DNA of 64,000 bases, taken from assembly GCA_037962975.1 (NCBI GenBank), contig CM075676.1:95674001-95738000 (forward strand), read 5' to 3'. Positions 12,996 to 25,680 of the stretch are shown here, piece by piece (positions within the stretch are counted from its first letter, which is position 1; every line of letters starts with the position of its first letter). Origin of the DNA: Clitoria ternatea (Eukaryota > Streptophyta > Magnoliopsida > Fabales > Fabaceae). The notes beneath the pieces are model-generated. The model had not been told where the DNA came from, searched no databases, and saw only the letters and a program-made list of their open reading frames with translations. The translations under genes and the position numbers were made by a program.

Positions 12996-13814
12996 CAACA
13001 ACTGGGTACTGAGCTCAAACTGAGCTCAGCCTACCATCCCCAGACCGATGGCCAATCAGAACGGACTATACAGACTCTTGAAGATATGTTAAGGGCATGT
13101 GTACTGGAACAGGGCGGATCATGGGAGAAATACTTGCCCTTGGTAGAGTTTGCATATAATAACAGTTACCATAGCAGCATTGGGATGGCTCCATACGAAG
13201 CTCTTTATGGTCGAAAATGCCGTACTCCATTATGTTGGAATGAGAACGGTGATGCCCTTCATCTAGGGCCTGAGATGATTCGAGAGATGAACGAACAAAT
13301 CGCTTTAATCCGAGATAAGATAAAAATTACCCAAGACCGGCAAAAGAGCTATTATGACAATCGGCACAGACCCCTTGAATTCCAAGTGGGTGATTGGGTG
13401 TTCCTAAGGATTTCACCGACTAAGGGTGTAGGTCGAATTTTGAAGAGACAAAAGCTTAATCCGAAGTATATTGGACCATACCAAATACTAGAACGGATTG
13501 GTAAAGTCGCTTATCGACTGGATCTTCCCCAATCGTTGACTAACATTCACAACGTGTTCCACGTACCGCAACTTCGAGCCTACATTCCGTGTGATACCAT
13601 GATTGTACCGAGTGACTCCATTGAAGTGAAGGAGAACCTGACGGTGGAGGCGGTACCGATCAGCATTGAAGAGCATCAAACCAAAAGGTTAAGGAATAAG
13701 GAGGTACCGCTGGTGAAGGTGAAGTGGCAGAATTTACATTGGATGAACTACACTTGGGAGTTAGAATCCGATATGAGGCGAATGTACCCTCATCTTTTCC
13801 AACCGAAACACTGA
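12996..13814 (+). pseudogene. pol: Gypsy integrase C-terminal part with chromodomain-like tail
   Basis: It stays in the same frame as the upstream pol part, beyond the TAA at 12993-12995. The catalytic glutamate is in GQSERT (about 13054). The stretch PYEALYGRKCRTPLCW follows, then the GPY-type region (GPYQILERIGKVAY). The final 50 residues (VKVKWQNLHWMNYTWE) look like a chromodomain of group II type, which in this class is thought to steer integration to heterochromatin. The stop at 13812-13814 is probably the natural end of pol. Confidence 0.9.
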
Positions 13815-13833
13815 TTTCGGGGACGAAATCTCC

Positions 13834-13849
13834 TTTTAGGAGGGGTGGA
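13834..13849 (+). promoter_or_regulatory. Polypurine tract before the 3' LTR
   Basis: TTTTAGGAGGGGTGGA directly precedes the 3' LTR. This is where plus-strand DNA synthesis would start. Confidence 0.85.
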
Positions 13850-16294
13850 TGTAACATCCCTGATGTTTTAATGAGAATTATAAGAAATGAGAAATGTTAG
13901 TAAATGTTTTAGAAGTTTTACTTAATATTTGTTCTGTCTGAGCCAGAGACGGGAAAGCCGGTGTCGGGATCGGTCTCAGAAGAGCGGGCAGGCGGAGTTG
14001 AAGATCGGGAGTGTAAGAGAAGAGCGGACAGGGCCAGGTGGTTTGGTCCAAACCGATGTGAGGAGAGCGCCTCACTCGGGGTCATAGCCCGGATTAACCT
14101 CATAATGACTGAAACAACGGGTGTAGGTAACCAAGAGGTGAGCACGGATGAGATATCCGACCTCTCAGGTTGTAGCTCGGATTTCCGAAGTATGAACACT
14201 AAGCTAGGACGCCGGTGGGCCGATATTCATATTGGGCCTATACTCTTGCGAAGTATTAGAGAATTGTGAATAATTAAACGTTGAGGGAATAAATAAGTGT
14301 AATTGATTTGATAACTATGCAATAGTTTAATATAGTGAAATTGATTAAATTTAGTAAGAATACAAATAAAATAAAGGAAAAGACGATCTTGCCCATGAGC
14401 TATATATACATAAGGAGATTCTCTTCCTTCCCTCTTCATTATTTACGAATTACCTCTGCTGCTGGTCTGTCCCTTCTCTTTTATTTTCTCCTCTCTTAAC
14501 ACTGAGTTGCATGCGCTGGAGAGGGACTCCATTTGTGTTTAAACTTCAATTGAATCCCATTCCTGTGATCGAGGCTTCAAGGTGAGTCTACTGATCCGTT
14601 CCAATTGTGATTCCCTTATCCCTTTTATTCTTTGGCGGTTAAGGGCCATGCATGGCTATATTCGAGGCTGTTCTCCACTCCTCCGGTGAGTGTGAGCCCA
14701 AATGCAGTCCATGAACTAAGGGCGTCGAAGTGACGAGCTGTACTTTATGATCCGTAGGTAGTAGGTTAAGCAACGGAAGACTGAGTGACGGAGTTGAGAC
14801 TGCGAAACCAGTGCTCAGAGGAAGGAATCGACACAGAGAGCAGATTATTGAAGCGTGGAACCAATGTAAGGGGGGTGTTCGGGTTATAATTAATTAGAAT
14901 AGGACTCGCTTCTTATTCAGGTCATTGAGGTAATGTAAACAGGTTAAGGAAAATGTTGCTAAACGTAGTTGTGTGTTTATGCTTGTGCATGTGTGACTGG
15001 GTACATTAATTAGTGGAGGATCGGGTGTGGTTGAGTTTATCATGTTATGATCTTGTGATATCTAATGTTGAAATGATCAGTGTTATGTGACGTCGGGTTA
15101 GCAAGCAGGCTACCCGAGTGATGAGGAATTGATATTATTATGTGAAAGGTAAATTGTTGAATGACTATGTGGTGTGGGATGGCCGACGGTATATGATAGC
15201 CCCTTATTTCCGGCTCCCGTGGTTTTCGTGCCCAGTTGAGCTACCCAGTGGTCAAGTAGGACCCAGAGGTCGAGGTGGAGAGTCAAGCAGGACTCGGTGA
15301 ACCAAGCAGGGTTCACGGGGTGTCAAGTAGGACCCCCAGCTGAAGGCCAATCCTTTAGTATCCGGATACTAGGAGTCAGATTGTATGAGAGTCAGTCGTG
15401 ATTGTGATGAATGTGATGGAATTGCTTGGTTGGGTTAATATAGTTTTCGTATGTAATACACTGTGTTTCTATGTGTAATTTGATAGATTTCCGAGTGAAA
15501 AGTTGTTATCTTGTTAAGTATGGGCTAACCCTTTTGACGGTTACAAATGATGTACTTGTGGAGTAAACTGTGCTTACTTTCGAATGATGCTTGATGTATA
15601 TATATAATTATGTATGTATATTTGTTAAGTTTCATTCTATATTAATTACAATGCCAAACACTCACCCTTGCCCTTTTTTTTTAGCAACCAGTGACAGGGA
15701 GGGGGAAGGAGCCATGGAGTCACGCCAAGGGGGAGATCGGTGCCAGGGTCCGAGTGACTTTGAGTGACTCTCTATAGAGTTATATGTGTGTATAAGAACT
15801 TCCGAACATTATTATTAGTTGTGTTTAACCAAGACCGGACCGGTTGTAAATCTATATTTTAAAATACATCACTGTCATTTACATATGCTCTCATGGTAGC
15901 TATGACAACCCTTTGGTTAACAGAATCATTTTAGGGTGAGATTTTTCGGGAGTCCGTTTGCATGTTTGCCCAATCCGATGTGCGAAAGGTATTCGCTCAA
16001 GCTAATATAAACCTCGTTCAAGCGAGAGTCCGGAATCTCGCTCAGACGAGTAGGGACCCCGCTCAAGCGGGAGGTCCTGATCCTCTTTTTCCCCATCCGT
16101 TGTGCTTAGATTAACTTGTTCTTCTTTCTAGATCTCATTTATTTAATTTGACTGCGACTGCTGTCACTTGAATAAGTCAGTAGAACTAAATGTTATTTCA
16201 CTAAACCTCGATTAATTTCAAGAAAAGGAAAAATTTATCATAAGATGTAATCAATTGAATAAAAATAAATGCAAAAATATCCTAGGACGTTACA
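13850..16294 (+). repeat. 3' LTR of the gypsy element
   Basis: It matches the 5' LTR over its full 2445 bp with only scattered substitutions and ends at 16294, followed by GTTTT. Confidence 0.95.
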
Positions 16295-16299
16295 GTTTT

Positions 16300-18809
16300 A
16301 CACTTGGGGTTTATTATATATTTAATATGTGTAATAATTGTCTTTTAATTTAGTTCTATGTTATTTAGTTTAGTTGAAATATTATGAATATATTTTCCAA
16401 TTTTCATATTTTTAATGTATCTTAAGTGTCTTTCCTTATTTAGGTCATAACTTGGGCTTTAGTGATCTAATTAGGCTGATCTTAAAGTCCATGGAAAGCT
16501 AGGAAAATCCATATTATGATGATAAAATTTTATAGTCTTGTATCCACAAATAATAAAGAAATGGAGTTTGAAGAAATTAATCTGCATTTATACCACTAGC
16601 ACTGACATAGTTTAATAATTTACACATATCTTGAGTTGTAGATGTCCAAATGACATGATTCTTGTGTCAAATTCTAAATAAGATAAATATCTACAACTTT
16701 TATGTTGAAGGTTTAGTGAAATTATGTCATATAGAGAGTCAGATTTGGCATACAAGATGGAAAACGTGATGAAGGATGAATTTTGATTTGACTAGTGTAC
16801 GAGGTGCACTATAGACCACATACAACAGGGGTCGAATGTTTGTCTCACTCTCTCCCCTTTTTTACAGAGTCTCAATGGGGTCCATCATTTTGTACACATG
16901 ACTGGTGGAGATCCTATGTTTTTCAAGTTAAGGGTATGTATTGGGTCACTTCCAATTGCTTGTCACTAAACACACAGAGGTGTACCTGTAAAAGGGACTC
17001 TAATGCTTAAGTCAGTACAATTATAATAAGAATAAGTGATTTCATATGCCATGAACGTGGTAAAATCTCATGCCCTTTGAATTCATAAGTGAGTTGTATT
17101 TATAAGACTTTTCCGAATATGAAAAATGATGTGACCCTCCCATCAGAATATTGTAGCTACAGTTTTGGCAGGGACATGTTGCCCATACCTTGTCTGACTT
17201 GTATTCAGATGTCAATTTTCTTGATTGGGGTCATGATTGAGTATTCGTACTTATACTTGTTTATAAAATCGGTTTCATGGTACCTCATCCAGTGTTGAAC
17301 ATGGTTTGGTTATCTATTCATAGGGAATCGTATGCACTCTATCCATTGTTTATAGGGTTTGGTATGCACCTCGGATCAAATTTCAAAAAGTACCATTATC
17401 TTTTCTTTAAATTTATATATCTTAATCCCATCAATGTTGAAAAAATTACATCAATGTTCAGCACATGAATGTATAGTGCTCTGATACCTTGGCTATAAAT
17501 TGATGCTTGAAGTTGTAAGAAAGACACAAGAGATACACAATAAATACATGCTTAAGTTTTCATTACATTTATACGTCTTTGTTTTAGTTTCTTAAGTTTT
17601 AGTTCTTCCTTCTCTTGCTTTATTTCTTTGCTCTATATTCCATTCCGCAAGTTATGATTTTTATTTCTTTTTCTCAATATGAAGTAAGTTAATTTCATTA
17701 TTTGTTATTTACTTTTATAATCAAAATTATAATTAACTTAAATTTATCTTTCATTGTTTAAAATCATCATGAAAGCTTAATCTCTTAAAATCAACTCAAG
17801 GAATTTAAAATTTTTTTATGTTAATTTTGAGTTCTTGCTCTTAATATTTTGATTGAAGATAATTACTTTTCTTTGTTTTTTAAACACTTATGATAGTAGA
17901 TTATTTAAGTGTATAACCGATTAGTATACAATTAAATAATTTATAATCTAAAATGATATTGGTTGGTTAATCAATAGTTAATTTGAGAACAAAGATTAAG
18001 TCACTAAACAAGAGATTTCTATTTAGTTTCTTAACTCTACCAAATTATGGTTTTAAATTTATCTTAGTAATTAATAAGAATATATTGATTGATTATTCTT
18101 ATTAGTTCATTAATTTGATTCTGAAAGATTTTTTAGAATATAATCATTTAGGGATACCAAGTAATTCAAGGTTGAGAAATTAATTATATTTAATCATATT
18201 TGTGATCAATGATTAGTTAACTAAATATTTATTAATTCCTTGGTTTGGTTGTTTCTAAATTTGATTTATCACCCTCTCATAAATTTACTTTTCGTATTAT
18301 TATATAATTATTTAGTTTTCCTTCCAATCTCAACTACAAACCTCCCTTTTGTTATAAAACTTTAGTGCACTTAATTTGACTAAGGTCTTCGAGAGACGAT
18401 TAAGATTGTTCATCTTATACTATATTAATTTAACTTTTTATTTGACCCGACAATGACAGCATGTCAGACAACACAATCTATAAAATATAGACATAAAAAA
18501 GTTAACACCAACAAACAACCATAAACAATTCAAAGAGACAAATAATTTTTCTAAATTATTAGTCATCTATCCTAACGTTTTAACCAATTTTAAAGTTTAT
18601 GATGTATAATATCAGTCTTACATTCCCAATCAATATACAAAATCTAAATAGTGTCAAAATGTAATTAACATCTCACAAGAATGAAAAATCATTTTCTTAA
18701 AAATGTACACAATTTTATGTAGGGCTGGCGACATTGTCCCTTCACAAACCTTGTGAAAATGGGCGTCCTATGAAAGGTCCCCAAGTGAAAATACATCATT
18801 CTTGTAGTG
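16300..18809. other. AT-rich sequence between the gypsy element and the CACTA right end
   Basis: I see no gene. Around 16640-16720 there are words typical of gypsy LTRs (TTGTAGATGTCC, ATCTACAACTTTTATG). At 17478-17488 GCTCTGATACC is the reverse complement of a tRNA-Met type primer-binding site, so a very decayed minus-strand LTR element may be here. The segment 18690-18809 is the probable subterminal region of the CACTA remnant. Confidence 0.35.
18796..18809 (-). repeat. Right terminal repeat of the decayed CACTA element
   Basis: On the minus strand it reads CACTACAAGAATGA, close to the common plant CACTA end CACTACAAGAAA. Upstream transposase pieces have the matching orientation. Confidence 0.55.
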
Positions 18810-19329
18810 TATAGTTATATTCGTTAAAACAAATTATCATTAATTGAGGATATAAATAAATTAGCATGTAGTTAATTGTTTTAAAATAACACGAGGTCTC
18901 AGACTTTAATTTTGCTAGGAATGAAGTTACATGGAAATTTGATTGAAAAACTTTTGTTATCTATATATACGATGATTTAACTCAGATTAAACTTGAATAA
19001 TTTGCTAATTCAACCTGAATAAAATTTGTATTAAAATTTTTGTTTAGCAAAGTGAACCTGAATAAAGTAATTTAAATAAAAATTAATTAAAACAAGAATT
19101 CTTCTTCATACCCTAATTATTTAATTAAGGTTTAATTATGTAAAACAACCTTAAAATTATATGAAACTAGGATCACCCCTGAATTTTTCTTTATTGAAAG
19201 GCCTCCAAGATATTTTAAATGTTTGGAAAAAACATTTATCGTTAACCTTCGCTAGTTAAATGCTTTGGTAGCCATTGTAGCACTAACACATGTAAGTTTT
19301 TTTAAGGCCATTGTTAGTAGTTCATTTAT

Positions 19330-19530
19330 TTAACTGCAAACAAAAACAAACACCTTACCATCAACACCTACCCACCCACCACCCATCATCATTAACAACA
19401 CAATCCACTCACAACCATCACCATCCCAAAAAAAAAGCCTCCACACACCTCGCATCCACCATCTTCAACTCCAACATAACCACCACCCATCAACAAACCA
19501 AAACTTGCAGTCCAAAAGCAAGGTTAGGTT
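19330..19530. repeat. CCA-rich strand-biased tract, left part
   Basis: The plus strand is almost free of G and full of CCA, ACC and CAA words. Very similar composition resumes at 20750 after the LINE remnant, so one tract was probably split by the LINE. Confidence 0.6.
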
Positions 19531-19559
19531 ATTAAGGTTTGTGTGAGTAAATATTTATC

Positions 19560-20745
19560 AATTAAGTTGATTGGGTATGGGTAGGACAACTCAAAGGGCT
19601 ACTTGTGGATGAGAGACCTATAGAAGATTAATAGTTAGGGGGTGGGTAAGGAATGGCTTGGGGAGGGTGCAAGTTGGGTGGTTGGTAAGAGCAATACAAT
19701 ATCTTTTTGGAAGGACGCATAGGTAATAATGCCTCCTTGCAACAACAATATTCGAGGCTATACATTATATCTTTAGATAAGGAGGCCTATGTGAGTAGGA
19801 TGATGGAGTGGAAAAAAAGGGACATACGAACAGAAACTACCATAGAGAAAAGACTTTTTCCAGTGGGAATATGTTTTAGCTAACTAGTTTTTGCATATAA
19901 TTCAAAATTATACCCTTGACAGGTGTAAGAAGGATACTTTGAGGTGAAAACATGAACCCAAGGACTCATATTCACTCTAATCAACTTATATGGCAATACA
20001 TGCGAAGGCTAACAATGCAAAAACAAAGGTCAACAAAAAGGTATGGTTATCCACATCACCTACCAAACTCTCTACCTTTTCTTAAAGGGCCTTGAAGAAC
20101 AGAATTTCAATTGCACAAAACTTATCGAGAAGAGATATTCGATTACTAAACACACATGCAAGTTACGTGGACAGCATGGAGAAACTTCACAACATTTGTT
20201 CTTTAACTATAGGTTTACAAAAGTTATGTGGGATAGTTACCACCAATCGATGAGGGTGTTGGCTACCTTGGTGAAAAATAGTGTGGAGCACTACATGCAA
20301 CATAGATTATGGTTTAGTAGTAAAAAAATGAGTTATCACGTGGAATGCAGTGTAACAGTCTATTTTGTAGAAATTTTGGTTAGAAAGAAACAACAAAACC
20401 TTTAAGGGTAAAGAACTATGTCCTAATAAAGTTTTTGAGATAATAAGGATTATGGTGTGGTGTTAGATGAAGGGTAGGATAAGAGGGTTTGCTTAATCTT
20501 TGTTCAAATGGATCAATAAACCTTTTGTATGTATCTCACATCTTTAAAATTGTTATCATTTTGTATGTTCCCAGTGTTGGATATTTTATAGAGGGTTGTT
20601 TTAGTTTTTATGTATAACTACAAACTCAACTCTAATTTGTTATTATTGGGTTGTTTTTAGAAGTGGTACTACTTATACCTAACTCTTATAGTCTTGTTTT
20701 ATCTAATATATTTATCTTTTGTTTGCTGATAAAAAAAATAAAGCA
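19560..20745 (+). pseudogene. LINE 3' remnant (end of reverse transcriptase protein and 3' tail)
   Basis: Around 19680-19730 the translation resembles the plant LINE stretch IGNG.SI.FW.D.W. An open stretch at 20043-20405 holds a decayed zf-RVT region: RYSITKHTCKLRGQHGETSQ followed by HLFF, which normally reads C..CG...ET..HLFF.C. It is followed by a degraded W..F motif, an AT-rich 3' untranslated part, and a terminal A-rich run at about 20733-20745. Stops and missing cysteines make it dead. AAAGCAA occurs on both sides (about 19515 and 20743) and could be a target duplication, but the match is short. Confidence 0.5.
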
Positions 20746-20749
20746 AACA

Positions 20750-21290
20750 ACCATCCCCACCAACACTAACCAAGCACTTCCAACCACAACCACCATTTTC
20801 AATCTCCATCAATCAAAGCCCAAACATCAACCAACCACCATCAATCATTCTAACCCATATAGCTACAACTTCCACAAAAACTCCTCCAATCACAAACCAT
20901 AACACCACAAAAACTTCATTCAACCATACCACCCATCAAGCATCCTCAACCGTAAACTCTATACCCCTCAAGAAAAATTCATAAAATAAAAAATAATCAT
21001 AACCCCAAACACCAAACACTGTCACCAATCCCAGGGAATAATCATAACTAGAAATTAATCACAAGGGCCACCAAAAAATAACCACTTGGATCACTTCTAC
21101 TCCAATAATGATCATTACTAAGATAACAAATTCAAAACCCTTGAAACCAAAACCAGAACCCTTAAATTCACAACTCCCAAAACCAAATTCAAACCCCCGA
21201 AACTGAAACCAAAATCAAATTTGAAACCCTCAAATTCAAATTCAAAATCCACACGTAAGTTCGATGAATGTCCAAAAAATCGATAAATGT
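20750..21290. repeat. CCA-rich strand-biased tract, right part
   Basis: The plus strand is built from CCA, AAC and AACC words with very few G. No codon pattern or motif was found in its open frames. Confidence 0.6.
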
Positions 21291-22015
21291 ATTTGATTGG
21301 TTGAAGGATGAGAAAATTTTTGGGGTTTAAACAAAAATACTCATTATCTAATAATTATTTTAAAAGTCATAATTAAATATTTTCTAGCTATATATCAACT
21401 CATTGAGACCACTTTAGCTAATAGCCATAGAATCAATAAGTGTAAAATATACAATTAGTATTTTGACATAAACACACCAATAAGTTTTGCAAGCATGAAT
21501 GAAACACGGGATAGTTTAAGTGCACGTTTGGCAACCAGTTGATGACATGAAAAAAAAACTTAATGGTTAATATTGGACATACATGTTGTTTGAGATAATT
21601 AATTGTTTGTTGAGCCAACAATTTTTTTCATTGTCTAAACCCTTGTTTGATTGGCCTAACGACCAACTAAACAAGCTCCAAGAGTTGGTTTTAAAAGGAA
21701 AATCAAGGGTGGCTCCTTATAAGGGGATGCAAGGGCATTGTCCCCCAATATATAATATAATGCGTTATATTTTTTTAATTATTACATGATTTTTATTACA
21801 CATACAAAGTATATATTGGTAGAAATATTGTTATTGTTTTTTCTAATACATTATTATAGATGAATATGACTATATGAAATGTTATTACACCTAACTTTCC
21901 AATTAAAATGGTAATTGATTGTAAGTTTTTTTTTTCATTTTTTATAATTTACATTTTATTTAAGTATTAATGATTAACTATATTCTTAATCTTAATCTTT
22001 ATACATAGTCTTAGA

Positions 22016-22020
<5 letters not shown>
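21291..22020. other. AT-rich intergenic stretch
   Basis: Nothing coding was found. GGGGATGCAAGGGCATTGTCCCCC (about 21722-21745) contains an inverted word pair. Together with CCCCCTCAAAAT...TAGCTTCGTCACTAG near 22075-22110 it resembles the ends of an old transposon, with the TA run between them. Confidence 0.3.

Positions 22021-22070
<50 letters not shown>
22021..22070. repeat. (TA)25 microsatellite
   Basis: An uninterrupted TA run of 50 bp. Confidence 0.98.
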
Positions 22071-22078
<8 letters not shown>

Positions 22079-22859
22079 CTCAAAATAAAGATGTCTAGCT
22101 TCGTCACTAGAAAATATATAGGAAAAAAGAAGACTCATTTTTGCTTTTGCTGTGTTTAAAAATTTATTTTTTTATATGTGTTTTATGAAATTCTCTCTCT
22201 CATTTGCATTCAAAACCTCTCACTCTCATCATTTTAAAACTCCCAAACTATATATACCTAAATTTCACAGGTCTCTAAACTCCTAACCATATTTTCTTTT
22301 TTTCCTAAAGAATTAATTTTAAAAAAATAACGAGTGTAGTGTAAAATATAGACACGTTTAAAAGATGTTAACTTAGACACAGGGAGTGAAACGGGTTTGC
22401 GATAGCAGATTGGAATTATGACATTAAGCAAGAGCGTAAGACTCCATTGCCCATATTCCAATATACAGGGCGATAATACTAAGCGTGCTAAATGTCAAGG
22501 TGTAGAAGTTTTAGTAAACAATAACATACCGACTAACAGTTTTAATACATACTTGAGTTTGTTGTTACGATGACAACAGGCTGGGACTAAAATTTATTAG
22601 GAAGAATGCAAACCTCGAGCAAAATGGGACATGTCAAATCAGAGTAGTAGACAGAATTTTCCTATTTAAAGTTAATTTATTTACTTAGTTTCAGTTATTT
22701 GAAGCTTTAACATGAAGCATTTAACTGTTTGTGTTGCAACAAGCTAATATGTAAGCAAAATAAAATGTCTTCCTTTCATATTAGTTAAGGTTTTTTTTCC
22801 CTTTATTTTAGGATATTATTTATTTCCTTAATTCTAAAAAGTTATTTCTATTTCTTTTT

Positions 22860-24060
22860 ACAGAATTATCCCTATCTATTAGATGTTGTGTCGAGATCAA
22901 GACCCTTCTTTGATGTATAAATATGGTCTCGGAGCCAACTCAAGTAACATTTTGAGCAATAAATCTTATTTTTTCTAGAGTAATTCTCTAGGGTTTTAGC
23001 CTTACGCGCTCAATAATGAACATTTTTTACGCCCATCGTAGGGCTCAGAAAAACACTTTCCACATCACAAAGATAAGGACTGACTCCAAGGAAGAAGAAG
23101 ATGGTGACCACGTGCAACAATCCCAACCGCAGAGATGACGGAGACCCCCGAGAGAACCAAGGAGGACACCGAGACACGAACAATCAATTGGAAGAAGCTT
23201 TAGTCCTCGTCAAAATACTACAGCATACTGTTGAGGAGTTCAGAAAAGAAAATGAAAACTCGAGGAATCACCGATCGAAGAAGATGAAGGACTCCAGTTA
23301 TCAGAATACACAAATATGCAAGCTACAGAACCAAAGGAAGATAGACTAGAACTTTTAGTCTCCTATTCGACACACCAGTTCACAAAAGCCGTAATGACAG
23401 CTCCCACACCACTACATTACAAGCCCCTTACAATGGAAAAGTATGATGGAAGAGGTGACCCAGAAGAACACCTCACCATGTTCACAACCAACCTTCTCAT
23501 CTTTGGGGCGTTTGATGCCCTCCTATGCAGAAACTTCCCTACCACCCTTACCAAATCCCCTCTGCTCTAGTTTTCACACATTCCCCCAAAAAGTGTATCA
23601 TGTTTTGTAGAGCTCACAGAGAAGTTCCTCACCCACTTTGTCTCTAGCCGAGCAGCTCAACAAACTTTCCATAGTTTGGTCAACCTCAAGTAGGGACGAC
23701 GGGAGACACTCAAGCAGTTCATGGCACACTTCAATAGGCCATACGGATCCGAGACTTATGCATAGAGGTGGCCCTCAATGCAATACAGATGAGATTATGC
23801 CCGAGCAAGTTTTTCGAATCTTAGGCCAAAGCCCCCCAACTAATATGGATGATTTCAAGAGGAAGGAAATACGTTACGTGAATATGGAAAAATGTCAAGC
23901 CGTTCAGGTTAGGAGCTCCGAAAACAACAAGGTAAGAGCATAACCACCAAGTAACACTATGTAATCATTCACGGAGACACTCTTTTTCCTACGCGAGGGT
24001 TTTTTCTCATTGGGTCCCCCTGAGAGGTTTTAACTAGGCTTGACGAAACATCAATAACAC
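22860..24060 (+). pseudogene. Gypsy relic: LTR end, primer site and gag fragment
   Basis: A TATA-like GTATAAATATGG at about 22915 is followed by an LTR-like end ...AATGAACA near 23022. Next comes ACGCCCATCGTAGGGCTC, the GCGCCCA-type primer region seen in Tat/Ogre/Athila-like elements. Gag pieces follow in shifting frames (23101-23943). The core is PLTMEKYDGRGDPEEHLTMF, then FGAFDALLCRNFPTTL, and after a gap FVELTEKFLTHF and TLKQFMAHFN. These match the retrotransposon gag domain. At 23985-24050 the words CTCTTTTTCCTACGCGAGGG and GGTTTTAACTAGGC resemble the 3' internal region of such elements, so gag is followed directly by the 3' end and pol has been lost. Confidence 0.65.
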
Positions 24061-24094
24061 AAGCAAGATTCGGTTCAACAATTTTCTTCAAATT

Positions 24095-24350
24095 ATTACG
24101 ATTAAGTCCTAAAATCCCGAGGGACAGCTCAAGGGTAACGACAAATTATTATTACGTTTAAGTCCTAAAATCCAGAGTGACGGCTCGGGGGTAACAATAA
24201 ATTATTATTATGGTTAATTCCTAAAACCTTGAGTTACGGCTCGGTAATGCCAAATTATTATTACGTTTAAGTCCTAAAACCCCAAATGACGGCACAGAGG
24301 TAATGACAAATTACTCTTATGTTAAGTCCTAAAAATCCCGATCGAGAGAG
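24095..24350. repeat. ~60-bp tandem repeat downstream of the gag relic
   Basis: Five imperfect units contain TTATTACGTTTAAGTCCTAAAA, then a variable GAC/GGC..GGTAA.GACAAA stretch. A sixth, more decayed unit may follow near 24395. Confidence 0.8.
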
Positions 24351-24359
24351 TAATGACAA

Positions 24360-25680
24360 ATTTCAATTTATGAATTTCTGAACTGCAAAAGCCTAATCAC
24401 ATCAAGTCCCAAAACCACAAATTTTTAAGTTTCTAATTCTGAAGGGAAAAATTTCAGTTACCTCTAAAAATGACAAATTTCCAAATGCCAAACCATGAAA
24501 CACCATCAAAGCAGATACAAGGACATAATTATTCATCATGACTATTTAGATCAGATACAAGGACATAATTAAAATGTTTGCTCATTGTTTTTTTTGTATT
24601 TATAAATTGTTGTAATTAGCCTTAATTTGATAGCAAAAAAACACATAAAATATAAAGTATCTAATTGTATTTTTTTAGTTAAATGAATAGGTATCACCTT
24701 AAGATTAAGAATTAAAATAAAATATTGAGAAATTATTTGATACTTTAGAAAATAATGAAAAAATTAATAAAGAGATAGTAATAATGACGAAAGCATAGAT
24801 GAAGAAAACGATCCTAAATTAAAAAAATCAATTAGCGATAATGACATAACAATTTTAGGGTTTAGAGTTTACTCATCTCATAGAATATTTTTAATAAGAT
24901 ATATCTTATATATATAATATAGGAGAGAAAGAGAGAGAGTAGGAATGATTGTTTTTCAAAGGGGTCGGGTAAAAAATCAAATCATATTCTCGGAGCATAG
25001 ATTAAAATACAGTATAAATTTAGGATATGCATAAATGACAAGGTTAACAAGTCATATAACATCCATGCAGACACACTTCTCCCTCCAAGTGACTACCCAT
25101 AACGAAATTCATTCCGGTATTAAAGGAAAGGTTGCATCTTACATAAACCTCAAGAGTTTTGGGTCCCTAATGCCAATTTTCATATTATCCAGATGAGATA
25201 ATTTACATCGACAATTGTCAGGCTTCCGATTAACAAAATTAACATTTCATTTATGGAAGTGCTAGCTAGTAAAATTATGTCTATATATTTCCATTGCAGT
25301 TATAATTATCACCACTTGAGAAGATAATAATCAAAATATGAATTGATTAACAGAGTCTAGACACTAAATAAAAGAATGTTCCCCTTATCTTTGAAATTGC
25401 GGCATATATCATTTTAGGGCATGTGGGCTTGCTGTTTGCCCTCTGTGCCAACTTTAACATGTCGCCTCTTCCCAATTGTGTCTCCCGATATTTCGATTGA
25501 TGAGTATGAGGCTCTGATTAATAGAAAGGGAAATTAAACAGGAGTAAGCAAATTGTATTTATTAGTTTTAGGAAAACTAAAAAATATATATTATAAAGCA
25601 ACAAATATTTCATTTTCTTTGAAAAAGAAAGTTATCTCTTCTTTTTTAACAAATTTGCAATTAAATAATAAAAAAAAGTA
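24360..25680. other. AT-rich intergenic sequence before the CONSTANS-like gene
   Basis: Nothing coding was seen. CAGATACAAGGACATAATTA appears twice (about 24511 and 24553). Confidence 0.5.

Larger units (their letters stand above)
6725..16294 (+). mobile_element. Complete Ty3/gypsy retrotransposon with two full LTRs (9570 bp)
   Basis: Both LTRs are 2445 bp (6725-9169 and 13850-16294), start TGTAACATCCC and end GGACGTTACA. The 5-bp duplication GTTTT flanks the element (6720-6724 and 16295-16299). Order is LTR, primer-binding site, gag, protease, RT, RNase H, integrase with a chromodomain-like tail, polypurine tract, LTR. This order and the long LTRs fit the chromovirus branch, Tekay/Del type. 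By eye the LTRs differ at about 36 sites with no indels, about 1.5%, which means a recent insertion. Pol has one frameshift and two in-frame stops, so the copy is not autonomous now. Confidence 0.95.
817..18809 (-). mobile_element. Decayed CACTA (En/Spm) transposon, right end present, interrupted by three insertions
   Basis: The minus strand carries recognisable pieces of a CACTA TNPD-type transposase (see entries at 817-1384 and 4856-6577). The right end at 18809 reads, on the minus strand, CACTACAAGAATG, which fits a CACTA terminal repeat. The left end was not found and may lie outside the window or be lost. A solo LTR (1385-4850), a Tourist-like MITE (5027-5198) and a full gypsy element (6725-16294) sit inside it, each with its own target duplication. 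Joining the right terminus to the transposase pieces across the gypsy element is inference from orientation and order. A 3-bp target duplication could not be checked because the other end is missing. Confidence 0.55.

Noticed and set aside
16795..17468. Several 60-70 codon open frames after the gypsy element
   Set aside because: No motif, and the DNA has LTR-like words; treated as decayed repeat sequence.
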